The position numbers and the translations under genes were made by a program. 64,000 nt of DNA from Rostratula benghalensis (lineage: Eukaryota > Chordata > Aves > Charadriiformes > Rostratulidae): the NCBI GenBank assembly GCA_013399305.1, contig VXAI01000015.1, positions 7,972,640-8,036,639 of the forward strand, written 5' to 3'. The notes below the pieces were generated by a model. The model was not told where the DNA came from, ran no database searches, and saw nothing but the letters and a program-made list of their open reading frames with translations. Positions 20,646-32,900 of this stretch are shown here, in pieces. Positions within the stretch are counted from its first letter, which is position 1; the number at the start of each line of letters is the position of its first letter.

Positions 20646-23600
20646 AATCCTCATGGTCCTGCAGCACCCACAGAGCAAGCAAGGGTGCTGCTAAGTTTCC
20701 TGTGCTCATGGAAGTGGCTGGGGCAGAGCGTGATGGGGAGAATGCAGGGATGTGGGGGCAGTGGGTGCACTGGAGCAATCCATCCATAGCAATGGCCACC
20801 AGCGGTGGTGGTGCAACGTTTATTTGTCCCAGTTTATCTCCTGAGTCGTCTTCTCCTAATCAACTTGAAACACTTGTTCAACATCCTACGTGGGGAGCCT
20901 GGGAGAAAGGCAGCGTGCAGAGGGAGGTAGAATTTAAATCCAACATGGACTTACGATGAAATAGAGCTAAAAATTACTATCCCTGTGCCAAGCAGTTGCA
21001 GTCAAAAAGCATGGGAGAGGCACCATCAAGGGGATGCTGGTCTGTCCCTGGGGTGAGGGGAGGCACATTTGCCCCAGGGGATTGGTACCTCTGTCTAGGA
21101 CCCGATTTTGGACGGGGGGGAGTGAAAGGTGGCATAGGAGTTGTGGTGTGGGCCAAGCCAAAAGCTTAATGAAAAGCCTCACGTGTATTTCCAGCCCTAG
21201 GGGTGCAGGGGGGCTCCTCAGTGGAGCGTCTGGGGGCTAGCGTGCCCCCCAACACTCGGCATCACGCCTGTGCTGGAGCACTGGGCTGGCCTGTGGCCAG
21301 TGCCTCTCAGCCCCTGGCAGGACGGGGCTTTGAGGGCTGTTGGCAGCAGGTTGGTTTAATCAGCAAAGTGCAGGAGAGAGGAGATGTGGCAGGTCACCTT
21401 GGCCACTCGGCCGCCTGCGGCACATCCTTCCTCTGACCGAACCCAGCGGGTCCATCTCACACCATCTCCTCTTCCCCCACTGCTCACCCCCATCTTTGAC
21501 CCAGCAGCACAGCAAGGACCTCACCATCACCCCTCCTTACACCCCCTGACCCGACAGCTCTCTCCAGCTTTGGCTGCCACCTGTGCTTCCCTTCCTCCAC
21601 TTCATCTTTGGGGGTTTTTTGTTGGTTTTTTTTTTGTTGTTTTTTTATATTTTTAATTTTGTTTTTTTATTGCTCCTGAGAGGGCCAATTGACAGTGGTT
21701 TTATTACGCTTGTTTGAAAACACCTTGAAGCATAAATCAGAAGCCACTGGTGCCTTTACTGTTCCCCACTGGCCTCCCAGGGCTTGCTCAGCCCTGTCTG
21801 GATGGCAGGAGGTCTGCAAAAGCCAGGACTAAAACCAGCAGGAGCACTTGGTGCCCCCCAAGTTTTGGCAGATATTTGGAGGGGCAGTTTCCCTGGCATT
21901 GCCAATAAGTGGTTTGGGGAGCAGCCCTGGCAGGTGTCCTCATCTGCATGCTGTCCCCAGAGGAGGGGGTGGCATTCCCAGGGTGACAGCCGAGGTGACA
22001 ACAGCTCAGCCAGAGGCTTTGACCCTCCACAAGTGCAAACCCAGAAGTAATCAACCTAATTTGCAAGATGAGCCAGGAACATCACTGTTGGCTTCTCTTG
22101 CAGATGATGGAAAAGGCTCAGGGACAAATCCTTGTGTGGAGGAACTGTATTTTCCTGCAGGCCAGGGCTCACCAGCCATCTCCAGGGACTCAGGAGCAAC
22201 CAGGGAACCCAGCTGGGGTCTGCTGCCCTTCCTAAGCACTTCAACAGCATTAAGCTGACAAAAATGGTTTTAAAACCTGCTCTTCTCAGCTGCAGCACTT
22301 CCAGCTCCGTCAGACCAGAGTGACATCCACCTGGCACTTAAGCAATTTGGTGAATTAACAGCTCAGGCCGGATGCGGGCAGGTGCCTTGGACTGATTTTC
22401 AGCCCTCATGTGCCATCCACCACGGGCATGTCCCAATAAATCCTCGGGGACAGCTGAGAGCGTTTCTAGCGGCGTTGGGGCTTGGCGACTCGGTATGTGC
22501 CAAGATGCCATCAAGGCCACCTTGAACTTCACGGTTGCCACTTGAAATGTCACAGAGGTGGCAGAAAGCCAGCGCAGATCCCTCTTCTCGAGGGAGGAGC
22601 ACATCTGAGCTGCTGGGGTGAAGATGATCATCGGTGTGGGGTTTGGTTTGTGGCTGCTGCTCCTTCTCCCAGGGACCTGGGCACGGGGCCATATGTCAGC
22701 CCCTGGGTGCTGCCATCCTGGGTGATGCGGCTGTTGGCAGCACTGGTGACAGACTCACACGGGAAATATGATGAGGTGGAACCCCATCAATCTGCTTTAG
22801 CATGTGGAAAGGTCAGTCTTTCCCTGACTGGAAATGTGGTGACCTAAAACCACCCCTCCTTCAGTGCTGGTGAATTGCCCACCTCTGCACAGGGGGACTT
22901 TCGGGTGTTAGTGTGGAAAAGGAGCATTTTTTAAACGTGGCAACTTATTTATGTCTTTTTTCCTCAGCTTGGAAAGGGACATTTTTAAACACAGCAATTT
23001 ATTTATGATTTTGTCTCCCTCCCCCCTTTTTGTTTTATTTCTGATTTTAGGCAGATACTTATCAGGGCAAGGTGTGACCGGTCCATGGATCTATTGCTGC
23101 TGAGACGATGACAGCAGCACCCAGCCAGCAGATCTGGGGTTCCTCCCACCTCGTGCTGGTGCCACAGCCCTGTGGGGGGACAAGGGACAATGTGTGCCAG
23201 CCCCACAGGGCGTGGGGAGGGAGGGAAGAAGGGCACTGCTGCAGGAGCTCGCCCAAGGAAGAATTTCCCAGCACAGCCAAGCACTCACTCCTGCTTCTGA
23301 GTCCTCATTTGCTCCATCAGCAAATGGGCCCTGCTCGAGCTGAATAATTCAGGCTCTGCAGTGGCTGCTGGTCCCACTGGGCACACAGCACCATCGGAGA
23401 ATGCCAACGAGGCCGGTGCTGCAGAGCAGCAACAGCAGCCGCCTTTTGGGTCCAGAAAGCTGAAAACTGAATCCTCACCCCCACTCAACCCGTGCCACCC
23501 TGATCTGCGGGGTATGTCCCCCTCCCAACCGCATTTTGAAACCCCAGGAGCCAAGCTGCATGGTCGAGGATGAGGTGCTAGCACAGCAAATCTGCTCCTG

Positions 23601-26090
23601 GCTGGCTGCTATGAGAAAGATGCGTTTGATGTTGTAACCTTGGGGACCTGAGTGATGACACGAGGTGGTTTAAGGACAAGGAGCAGCCAAGGAGCTGGTG
23701 GGCAAATAGTCCCTGTCTCCAGATCCTGGTCACTGTGGTTCAAGAGATGCCATGATGTTGGAGGAGAGCTGAGCCCCCCTGGGTTGTCCTTGCAGAATCC
23801 CTACCCCTGCTCTCCCTGGGCTCCTCCTGGACCAGGGCTTTGCTGGGGGGATGCTCCCGGTGTCTCGTGGTGGAGAGGCAGATGTCACATCCCTGCGGAG
23901 AGGTGGCAGCCATGGAAGGGATGGAGGGTTGGTGCTCAGCCTGAGAAGCAGAAGCATGGAGGCTGCAGCTGAGGCAAAGCTCTTTTGTGCCCCCAGTTTT
24001 GTGGAGCCATCCCCAAGCTGTGCTGCAATGCTCCTATGAAACTGCAGGGGTGATGGGTTCACGAACCCCTCGCTGTCAGCTCCAGCCATCCCTGCGGCGT
24101 CAAACAGAGCCGGATCCTTCCAAGTCTGATGTATAATTTGTGTGCTGGGAAAAAAAAAAAAACAAACACCAAAACCAAACCAAAACCAAAACATGCTTGG
24201 TGCTGGGGTGGGATGGAGTGAGACAGAAACCATCCCTGCTCCTCAGTGGGTCTGTTGCTCTGGGCCAAAGAAGTGCTGGTGGAGCTGGGATTGTGGTCCT
24301 GAGTGGCACATCATGGAGTATCAAATGGGGTATCAAACAGTGCTGAGAATCCTGTGGCTCGGGCAGCCATCCCTCCTGCAGCTGATGGAGCTGTCAGCAT
24401 CACTGCCCCATTTTCTGGATGAAACAGGCCGTGTATGAAATAATTTGCAGAGAATCATTAACCTAATGATGGAGGCTTTGGATAAACGGCTTAGCCTGGC
24501 TGTGGGGAAAACGGGCTTAATAACTGCTCTGGAGGGAGAAAGACAAAAAAAAAAAAAAAAAAAAGAAGAAAGTGGAAGGAATGGTGGTGGGGTCAAGGAG
24601 ACACTGAGGTCAACGCTGGGGTCTGCTACCAGCCCCCTGAGCCTGGTGGTTCTCAGCTCCATCCCACCCCTCTCCTTCATCCCAGAGGCGGGAAGGGAGC
24701 AGGAATGGGGTGTGAGCACCAGAATCCCACCCAGCCGAGGGATTAATGGATAAAACCCCAGGATCACATCCCAGCACTGCTCCGGGACCAATGGGGAAAC
24801 TAAAAAACAGCTCCAGCACCTCAAATATTGGAGTTTTGAGAAAACTTTGTGCTAAATGAAATGTGGAAGGTCTTTTTGGCAGAGCTGAACGGTTTTCCCA
24901 GAGAGGTTTCACCTTGCCCTGAGAGCAAAGACTTGTGTGTACCTGGGATGGGGCAGCTGTGAAAAGTACTGAGTGACCTCAAAAAAGAGTTCTGAAGTGT
25001 GGGGGAAGCCCTTCTCCTTCCCCTACATAAATGGATGCTGAAAGCAGGGCCACGGGGACACCCTTGATGGCACTGGAGGGTGTTGCTCCCCCCTCCCCCC
25101 CTCCAGGCCGGGGAGCCCTGTGTGTCCTGGGAGTGAAGATTTGCTGGGACACAGTGATATTTTAGAAATTTGCTTCCTTTCCATTTTGCAGTGAAAACCT
25201 GCAAAAACTTTGGAAGAGCAGCAGTGGAAATGGTTTGCTTGGTGCCACGCCACCGCCACACCAGGAGCACATCCCAGAGCTTGGGAGGGAGGTGGGGGCG
25301 ACATTGGGTGACATTGGGTGCCCTCACCGCCTCCCCAGCCCCAGAGTGACAGCAGTGGCGCTGCACAGGGTGTAAAATCATATCCATGGCCCCCGTGTTC
25401 CTCTTCCCCACTTTGAGGGAGAGCTTTGATGAATGCCACAGCAGCTCTGCTCCAGTTTGGGGACCAGAACCAAGCCCTCCACCCCCACTTGGGGTGTGCA
25501 GCACCGTGGCTTTGTACCCTCTGGCACATTTTGGGGATGCATCTCCCTGGGGTGAGAGGAGCCAGGTGTGTGGGACACTAAGGATCCCACTGCTAGCACC
25601 CAAAAGGAGACTCAGGTGAAGGCAGGACCTCAGCAGGCAGCTGCCTGCAGCCCTGGCACTGACCCTGCCATCCTGCCATCTGCTTTCCATCCCCTCTGGC
25701 ACTAATGGCTCCGCCTTGGATCACTGTCAGGGATAATTCGAGGAGGGTGCAGCAGACACTGGCAGCTCCTGTCTCATCTCACTGCTGCATAGCGGGGGCT
25801 GGGGGGGAGGGCAGGTACTTCAGGATGGTCCTTCTTTGCCACAAGTGGAGCTGGACCCCTGGGATGCTGGGTGCTGGGAGCCCACAGCCTCAGAAGTCTG
25901 CGGGAAGCACAGCGACGCTGCAGGGAATTCAAATCACTTCACCGTGGGAGTCGGCAGCGGGCAGGAAGAAGTTTGGGGAGAAATACTCCCATTTACGTAC
26001 AGCAATTGTGCCAGACAAGCAGGTTTTGACAAGAAGCTGTGAAGAGGCAGAGGAAAGAGGAATGCCACCGGCTTTCATCTTTATGCCTTT
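20646..26090. other. Intergenic, unique sequence with low-complexity tracts
   Basis: Contains a T-rich tract (21612-21670), an imperfect duplication of about 45 bp (22914-22960 and 22971-23017, both with AACTTATTTATG-like or AATTTATTTATG cores), an A-rich CCAAAAC tract (24148-24192) and a 20-base A-run (about 24545-24564). A short direct repeat GACATTGGGT lies at about 25299-25318. Long minus-strand open frames (for example 24821-25702) have no recognisable domains and are not called as genes. Confidence 0.4.
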
Positions 26091-26094
26091 TCGC

Positions 26095-26690
26095 AATTTT
26101 TATGTCTGAATCAGAATTAACTTTTGAGCTGGAAAAGCACTAACCGCTGATAATTGAGCCCAAAATGCATCGGTCTCAACGTTAGATGTCATCCCCCCCA
26201 CACACCCGTTCAGTCCCTGGCCCTATTATTTTAAATTGATGCAATTATTCATCTTGCAGAGTAATATATTTTTTGTTCTCTGGTGCCCAGCAGACCTTAA
26301 AGCAGAACAAATGCTTTAATAAAATCGTGATGGTGCTTCCTGGAAGCCAGAGCGCCGGGTTATTAAGAAGAGGACCAGGTTTGGGAATCTTTAATAAATT
26401 ATTGCCTATTATTTATTTCTTGCAACATATCTATATGATTAGTAAATGTTTTCTGTTCACTGATTAACTTTGTTTATTTCTTAATTAGGTTTAGCACCGT
26501 CTGTCTCATAGTTACGAAATAATTGTTTGATTAATGTGCTTGAATTTACATTTTCATTAAGCCCCCAAATCAGTTCTGTACCAATTAGCCACGCCGTAAC
26601 ATGAAGATCTGGGACATTAGAATGACAATTTTAGCCCATTAAGTAATAACTGTTATATTGATTAGTGATAATGGAGCACAGGCAGTAAAT
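26095..26690. promoter_or_regulatory. AT-rich, TAAT-dense block: candidate conserved enhancer
   Basis: About 600 bp that is sharply more AT-rich than its GC-rich surroundings. By eye it holds roughly two dozen TAAT/ATTA cores, including CTTAATTAGG, TTTGATTAATG, CCAATTAGCC and GATTAGTGATAATGG. It has no repeat signature. Dense homeodomain-type cores in unique AT-rich sequence are typical of developmental non-coding elements in vertebrates. Conservation cannot be shown from one sequence. Confidence 0.4.
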
Positions 26691-27068
26691 CCACGTTTGG
26701 CTGAGTTACAGCATCCCGGGGGGTGATGTTGGGGGGGGATGATGGTTGCACCCCCGCAGCATCCACTGCTCCCTGATGGTCCAGCTCCCTTTTGCCACTG
26801 GCTGGTGATTAAGTGGCTTTAATTAATTCTTTCAATTTGGGCATAAGGGTGAGGATGTTAGATTTTGATGCTGTGGTACATTTTTGGCTGATGCTTCCAG
26901 CTGGAGCAGGCAGTTTGGGTGAGATACACCAAAATGAGAGTTGAGCTGGCCTGTGTCTTCCCAGGAGGCTGTGCTCTGAGTAAGCTGGGACTCTCAATTA
27001 GTAATTAGTAACGATGGTGAAATTAACACTTCCCTTTCAATGTGCTATGCCTTATGGGACCAAGAAGG

Positions 27069-27135
27069 AATGGGATGGGATAGATTGGGATGGGATGGGA
27101 TGGGATGGGATGGGATGGGGATGGGATTAGAGATG
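27069..27135 (+). repeat. (GGGAT)n pentamer repeat
   Basis: Tandem GGGAT units with minor interruptions, grading into an A/G-rich block to about 27260. The same motif recurs at 59897-59939. Confidence 0.9.
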
Positions 27136-28561
27136 GGGATGGGGTCAAGGACAGGAAAACAGACAGGGAAACAGAATGCTGGAACATCAGCTAAGGAACA
27201 GAAACAGGAATGGGCATGAAGACAGGAAGGGGCACAAAGACAGAGAGGGGGACACTGCCAAGGGGATGACTTGGCTGCTGACCCCGAAGGAGGTGAGACA
27301 ACTGCTGGGTTGTGTCAGCCGCAGCCAGAAACGTGCCTGGAGATGCTTCTCCACTGGGGAGGAGGAGGAGGCTGGGGACAAACAAACCATTTTCCTTTCT
27401 CCTAGGGGGCATGCCAGCCTGTGAGGATGTGACCCTGGTACGGCTTTACAGCTAGTAACACTCCGGAAGAGCTGGTGTGAGAATGAGTTACTATATTTGC
27501 TCTCATCACAACTGTGGTGCTTTTTTTCTTTTTCTTTTTTTTTTTTTTTTTTTCTATGCTGGATTCTGCTCTCAAAAACTAGGACACAGCCATTACACGT
27601 GTCTGCTCCAAAGCTACAGTAATCTCCTGCCATCAGTCCTGTGTGCTGGCAGCCCTCTGGCCAGGGAGCAGTGGGCAGGGGTTTGCTGGGTGCCTGAGCC
27701 CTCCTTGGGCTCTGGATCTGGTGCTGCCGGCAGCTCAGCTGCAGCAAGGGGGGTCTGGAGGGGATGGTCACCCTCAGGGAATCCCTAGGACCTTGGCCCT
27801 TTGGCAGAGCTGGGGCATTGCAGGACCCTGCAGCAGTGCCACTTGCGCTTGGGGACCACAGGGCAGTGATGGCCACGAGTCCCTTCAGCTCTCCCACTCA
27901 CGATGCCACAGCTCTGGCCACAGCCAGCTGGCAGATCAAAACCAGGTTGTGGTTTTTTTCCTGAAAATAGGTGAATAGGTAGGAAAGCAAAGGCTGTGGC
28001 ATGAGACCCTTCCTAGACATCTTTGGGGTGAGGGTGTGTCACTGACTGCCATCACTACAGCACTTCTGTCCCTCTAAATATATAAATAGCATATATACAT
28101 ACTTCAACTAGGTGTTTTTTTTCCCTTACAAGCCCTGTTTCCATGAGTTGGTGGGCGCTGCTTTGCCTGGGAAGTCTTTTCTCTTTTTCTTCCTTTTTTG
28201 GTTTAAACCAGCAATTAACTCCCTTTTACTGGAGGAGGGGAGGAATGCACCCAGACAAGGATACCAGCGGGGAAATGGGAGCAGCAGAAAGGAATAACAG
28301 CGGCAGATGATGCAGAGGGAAGCTCGGGCTGTGATGGGCACTGAAGGGTGGTTGGTGTGAAAACTGGGTGGCAAGTAGCAGCTCTGAGCTGTGCAGTCCC
28401 AAAAAAAGCTTTCCAGCCCCAAACTCGCAGAGTTTTGGCTGCCTTCTGTGTCCCCATCCCTGAGCTGCAGGTGTCTCATCAGGATGAGGGGTTTTTTCCC
28501 TATCTCCAAGGGGAATTTCTTCCTGCAATGCCCAGAGCTACATCCCAGGGTGGGAGACCTG

Positions 28562-28612
28562 TGGGACTGGGACCAGGACCAGGATAAGGACTAGGACTGA
28601 GACCAGGATCAG
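28562..28612 (+). repeat. Degenerate GGACCA hexamer minisatellite
   Basis: Units such as GGACCA, GGATAA, GGACTA and GACCAGGATCA in near-tandem order over about 50 bp. Confidence 0.7.
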
Positions 28613-29145
28613 GGCTGTGGCTGTGCTGGGTCTCAGGCAGGTCTGAGCAGCCTGCAGCAGACAGCCCTGGGGCAGTGCTGGTTTGGGGGTGGAAGTAAAG
28701 ACAGGACAGCACCATCCAGGACAAACTGTGGCTCCATCAGAGCCAGGCTGGCTGCCTGGGGCAGGATGCAGCCCTGGAGCAGTCAGCTCTGTGTGCAGGC
28801 AGGGGGACCCTGTGCTGTCCCTCCCCCTGTCCTGCCCCCATGCTAGTCTTCAACCCCAGCACACACAGAGCTGCTGGCCTGGCCATTCTTGAAAGCCACC
28901 TTATTCTCCAGTATAGGCACTGGGTATTTTACTGGTAATTAATTTGCTATATGTCATAGGCCTTGGGCACACTGGGGAATGGCTGAAATAGTCATTCTCT
29001 TCCGTACAGGAACAAGCAGACCTGGACTTAATGGGTTTTATTCTCCCTTCAGTGCATTAACATTGATGGGAATTATCAGCAGAAGTCTCCCAGGCATCAT
29101 TTGGAGGGGGGCAGCCCTTACTGAGCTCTGCTCCCAGCTAGATGT

Positions 29146-29215
29146 GTAGTAGTAGTAGTAGTAGTAACAATAATAATAATAAAAAATAACAAAAATAAAT
29201 AAAAATAAAATACAA
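29146..29215 (+). repeat. (TAG)n-(TAA)n trinucleotide repeat
   Basis: TAG repeated about six times, then AATAATAATAATAA and related A-rich units. Confidence 0.9.
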
Positions 29216-29565
29216 TGGCCACCTTCAACATAAGGGAAATGGCTCTGGATTGAACAGGCTTTGGGTTTTTTTTCTTTTGCAAGAAAGGAGAGGAGAGCTG
29301 CACATCTGCCAAGTGGCTGTTCCATCCCTGTGCCAGCCTTAATTTCCAAAATGGGGCTGGATGAAGCCCCATGGGAGCCAGCCCCTGCACCCTTGCCCAG
29401 ACCCTTGGATGCTCCTCACCAGCGTGGAGGAGGTCAGAGCAAAGCCCTCCACCAGTGGCAATTGCTGACTCTTGCCATGCAGGAGCTGCCGGGGTAGGAT
29501 GACAAAATGGGGTGAAAATGGGGATTTTGGAAGGTTTTCATAAGTTTCCCTGTTCCAAGCAGGGC

Positions 29566-29960
29566 TGGCCTCGCCTCTCTCTGCCCCATCTTTTCCCCAT
29601 CCAGCAGCATCTCGGGTTCAAACCAGACCGAGGGAAGGCGAGGAGCATCTCCAGCTTCTGCTGTTCTGCCGCCGCAGCGCTCGGCACCGCCTGGCACAGC
29701 ACGGGGGAGCAGCCGGCTCATTTATCAGCCGCCGCCAAATGAAGATGCCGAAAATCCCCTTAGCAGAGCCAGGCGAAGTGATTTCGCCTCCGGGTCTCCT
29801 TCTCCGGTTGAAGCATCAGGACGAACCCGCGTGTGAGGATGGTTTCTGCCTTCCTCCCCCGGCCAAGCACCGGCGCTGCCGCCCCTGCAGCAGCCCCCGC
29901 GCTGCCTCGCCTGTCCCAACGGCGGGGAAGCCACTGCCACCAGGATTTGGGGACCCGTTC
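29566..29960. promoter_or_regulatory. Intergenic CpG-rich block (candidate CpG island)
   Basis: About 30 CpG dinucleotides in about 400 bp by eye, against sparse CpG on either side. It includes GCCGCCGCAGCGCTCGGCACCG and GCCGCCGCCAAATGAAGATG. It lies about 17 kb after RPH3A and 16 kb before WSCD2 coding sequence. It may be the promoter of a non-coding transcript or an orphan island. An 80-codon open frame inside it (29739-29978) has no recognisable domain. Confidence 0.45.
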
Positions 29961-32900
29961 AGGTTAGGCATGCCCTGACCCACCTGCCACCCTGGGGATG
30001 GACCAAAACCACCCCCAAAGCCGTGGCCAGGAGCAGCCATGGGGTCGCAGGCTGAGCCCCAGTGCTTCTGGAGTGGGGGGGCAAACTGGTCACCAGCAAA
30101 TTTACAGCCCTGCTGATGTGCCCTCTCCATCCATGACTGAAGATCTGTGGAGCTGCCCCCTGCCCCGGCTGGGGCTGGCTGCTGCCATGGTATGGAGGGC
30201 AGAGCATCACCCCTGCCTCTGCCTCAGCCCTTCCCCACATCCATCACTGTCCCCCCTGGGCCTTTTAGTCATGCATGACCCCAGCCAGAGACCCCATGCT
30301 GCCCCAGAAGTTGCTGCAGGCATCATTCAGCCCTGATGATTTATTTTCCCACATCCCAGCTGCTCCAGTCCTGGGTGTGCTGCTGCCATCCCCGCTGTGC
30401 AGAACAAGTTCTCCAGGGTGGGCACTACCGGGAGACCCTGGGTAGGTCCAAGCAGCCCCTCCAACGGGCATGAAAATCCCCCCCCTCCAATACTTTTGCC
30501 CCAAAAGCCAGAATTTTTCAGGGCAGGAAGAAATTCTCACTATGGAGAAACTGTTCACTGGGGACTGTGAAAGGGTTTGGTGATGCCTCCCGGCACCACT
30601 TCGGCACTTCCACAGCCTGGAACCCATGCCTGGTGCCCACTGTGCTCCAATAGGCAGTTTGCAAGCTACAAACCACATGAGAGACAGAAACAGATCCATC
30701 ATTTAGTAGAAATAAATGAAAATAAAACCCTCTTTTTGAACTTTAACAGGCGGTGCTGCTCTGGGCTGTGCCGTCACGCAGGCTGTGGGGATGGGGACTG
30801 CAGTGCTGCTCTCAGGATGTCTCTCCAGTACTCATTAAGTTTCAGGACATCCTTAGGAGGTACATTTTTCTGCATTTTAGACTGCACCAGCCCAGAAAAA
30901 GTAAGCACTGGGCCCGAGGTTAGGGGTGGCAGCCCCGTCGATTGCAAAATGCCCCATCCTGCTGAATTCCTGCACCACTTCTTGCTTTGTATTAAGGGGC
31001 AAATGGCCCTCACTGAAGATGTTTTGGGGTTGGAGTGAGTGGGGATGGTGCTGCCCCATGGGAGCCCTGCCTGGGGTTCTCCCGTGGGGTGCACTAGCTG
31101 AGCCTGTCCCTGAATGCAGTCAGGGTGGCTGATGTCAGCTCCCATTGCTCTGCGCGCAGCTGGAAAGCCCAAATTCCTGCATTTCCTCTCCTCCCTGGTG
31201 GCAAAGCTCCCCAGGGACCACCAAAGCTGGCTCCCATCTGCCTGGCACCGGGGGCACCTGTTTCCCACTTACCCACAGCTGTACCCTCACTTGGGGCTGC
31301 ATCTCCCACGCTATCCCCAACACCACCCAGGTAAGCTCTCCCGGGGCTATGGGGGGCTGTCAGCTCCCTCTCCTTTTCATGGCAGGGGGGGACACAGCCA
31401 GATCTGGCCAGAAATGCATCACCTGCAGAGCCCTGCAACACAGAGCCCTGCATGTGCCCCAAGTCATCCCCCTCCTGCCCCCAGAATGTCCCCTCCTGCC
31501 CCAGGCCAGCACAACAGCACAGTTGCAAGGTGTTGGCTTTGTATAATTTATTAGTAGGGCAATCTGATTTATGGCCTGCTCCCCTGGGACCTGCTGACAA
31601 ATGAGATGTTGTATTTCAGGAGTTTATCCTGGGAAACAAATAAATAAAGAGAGAAATGGAAACCTCATGAATATATTTTTAAAGAGCTTATCAAAATCTT
31701 CTTCTTTCCCCCTTTTACCAAAGGCAGAATGGCTGAAAGGGGAAACATCCCCTCCATCTGCATTCTCTGCACTTCTTTTCCCTTCAATCTCTTAATCCTT
31801 TTCTTTCCAGCTTTATCCACATGGTTGCCCCTTTCTTGTTTGGGTTCTTTTTTTATTAATCCCCACCCCCTCCAAATAATCACAAAAAGAACACCAAGAT
31901 GCCAGAGGCCCGTGTCCATCCTCCTGGCCCTGTGACTCTGGCGAGTGTCTGCAAAAGCCTGTCTCAGCATTTCACACACACCCCTTCCCTTTTCTCCTCT
32001 TCTCTTACCCTAAAATGACCCCCTCGTTTTGCAGCCACAAGGCATTTCTTGAGCTTGCAGCCTTGGGCAGCCATGGCTGCCTGCGCCAGGAAAGCAGGTC
32101 CCTCCTGAGAGACTCCCATCACCTTCACTGGCATCCTAATGAGCTAATTAGAGAAAAATGAGGGCGAGAGGTGTGTGAGCCCTCAGGGGATGGGTACTGG
32201 GAGATGCATTCTCCAGGAATGTTGAGGTGTGTCCCAGGGGACTGTGGCCACCCAGCTGCTTGCTTCTCAAGGGACTGGGGAGATGCCAGCACTGGGGAGG
32301 ACCCTCGAGCCTCTTCTGGGTGCTGGAGGGGGACCACGGTGGGTGGCTCCCCATGTGAAAAAGGCAGTGGAGACACTTCACAACATTCCTCCCCCAGCTG
32401 CCAAGTGCCTGGGATGGTGCTGGGGATGTAAGCGATGCTCAGGGGCACTGCAGCTCACACACACCTTCTGCCTCCGACCCCGAAACTCGCCCCTGAAAGC
32501 AGTTAAAATCCACGGGGGCGGCCCTGCCTTGCCCCCATTTCAGCTGCTTTGGCTTGCTGCTGGCAAAGTTGTAACGATGGAAAATGTAAATGAAAAAGAA
32601 GAGGAGGAAAGGCAGCCGCATTGCCGACAGAAGCTCATTAGTTTGCAGCATTCATTACTTCTGGGTGCTCTCTCTCTCTATTTTCTGCCCCACATTGCTC
32701 AGGTTGGTCAAAGCAGAGACAAGCACCGAGAGCACAAGATTTGCTGAATATTGACTCTTAATCAGCTGCTTCCTGATAAGCCAGCCCAGCTCCCCTGGGG
32801 GAATTGAAACCTCCTGGAAAGCCGGGATTGCAGGCGCATTTTCCACCCCCTGGGAGGTGGGACCCCCTGGAGGGGCTTACTGGGGGCTGAGTGAGGATAT

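Larger units (their letters stand above)
26691..29565. other. Intergenic with GGGAT, trinucleotide and purine-rich repeats
   Basis: Holds the (GGGAT)n tract near 27.1 kb, a T-run (about 27535-27553), a GGACCA-like minisatellite (28562-28612) and a TAG/TAA trinucleotide tract (29146-29215). No gene recognised. Confidence 0.4.

Noticed and set aside
24821..25702. A 293-codon minus-strand open frame
   Set aside because: No recognisable domain, no splice-flanked structure, and GC-rich DNA of this kind gives long chance frames.
29739..29978. An 80-codon open frame inside the CpG-rich block at 29.6-29.95 kb
   Set aside because: It could be real only if transcribed. Pro/Arg-rich composition is expected from CpG-rich DNA, and I recognise no homologue.
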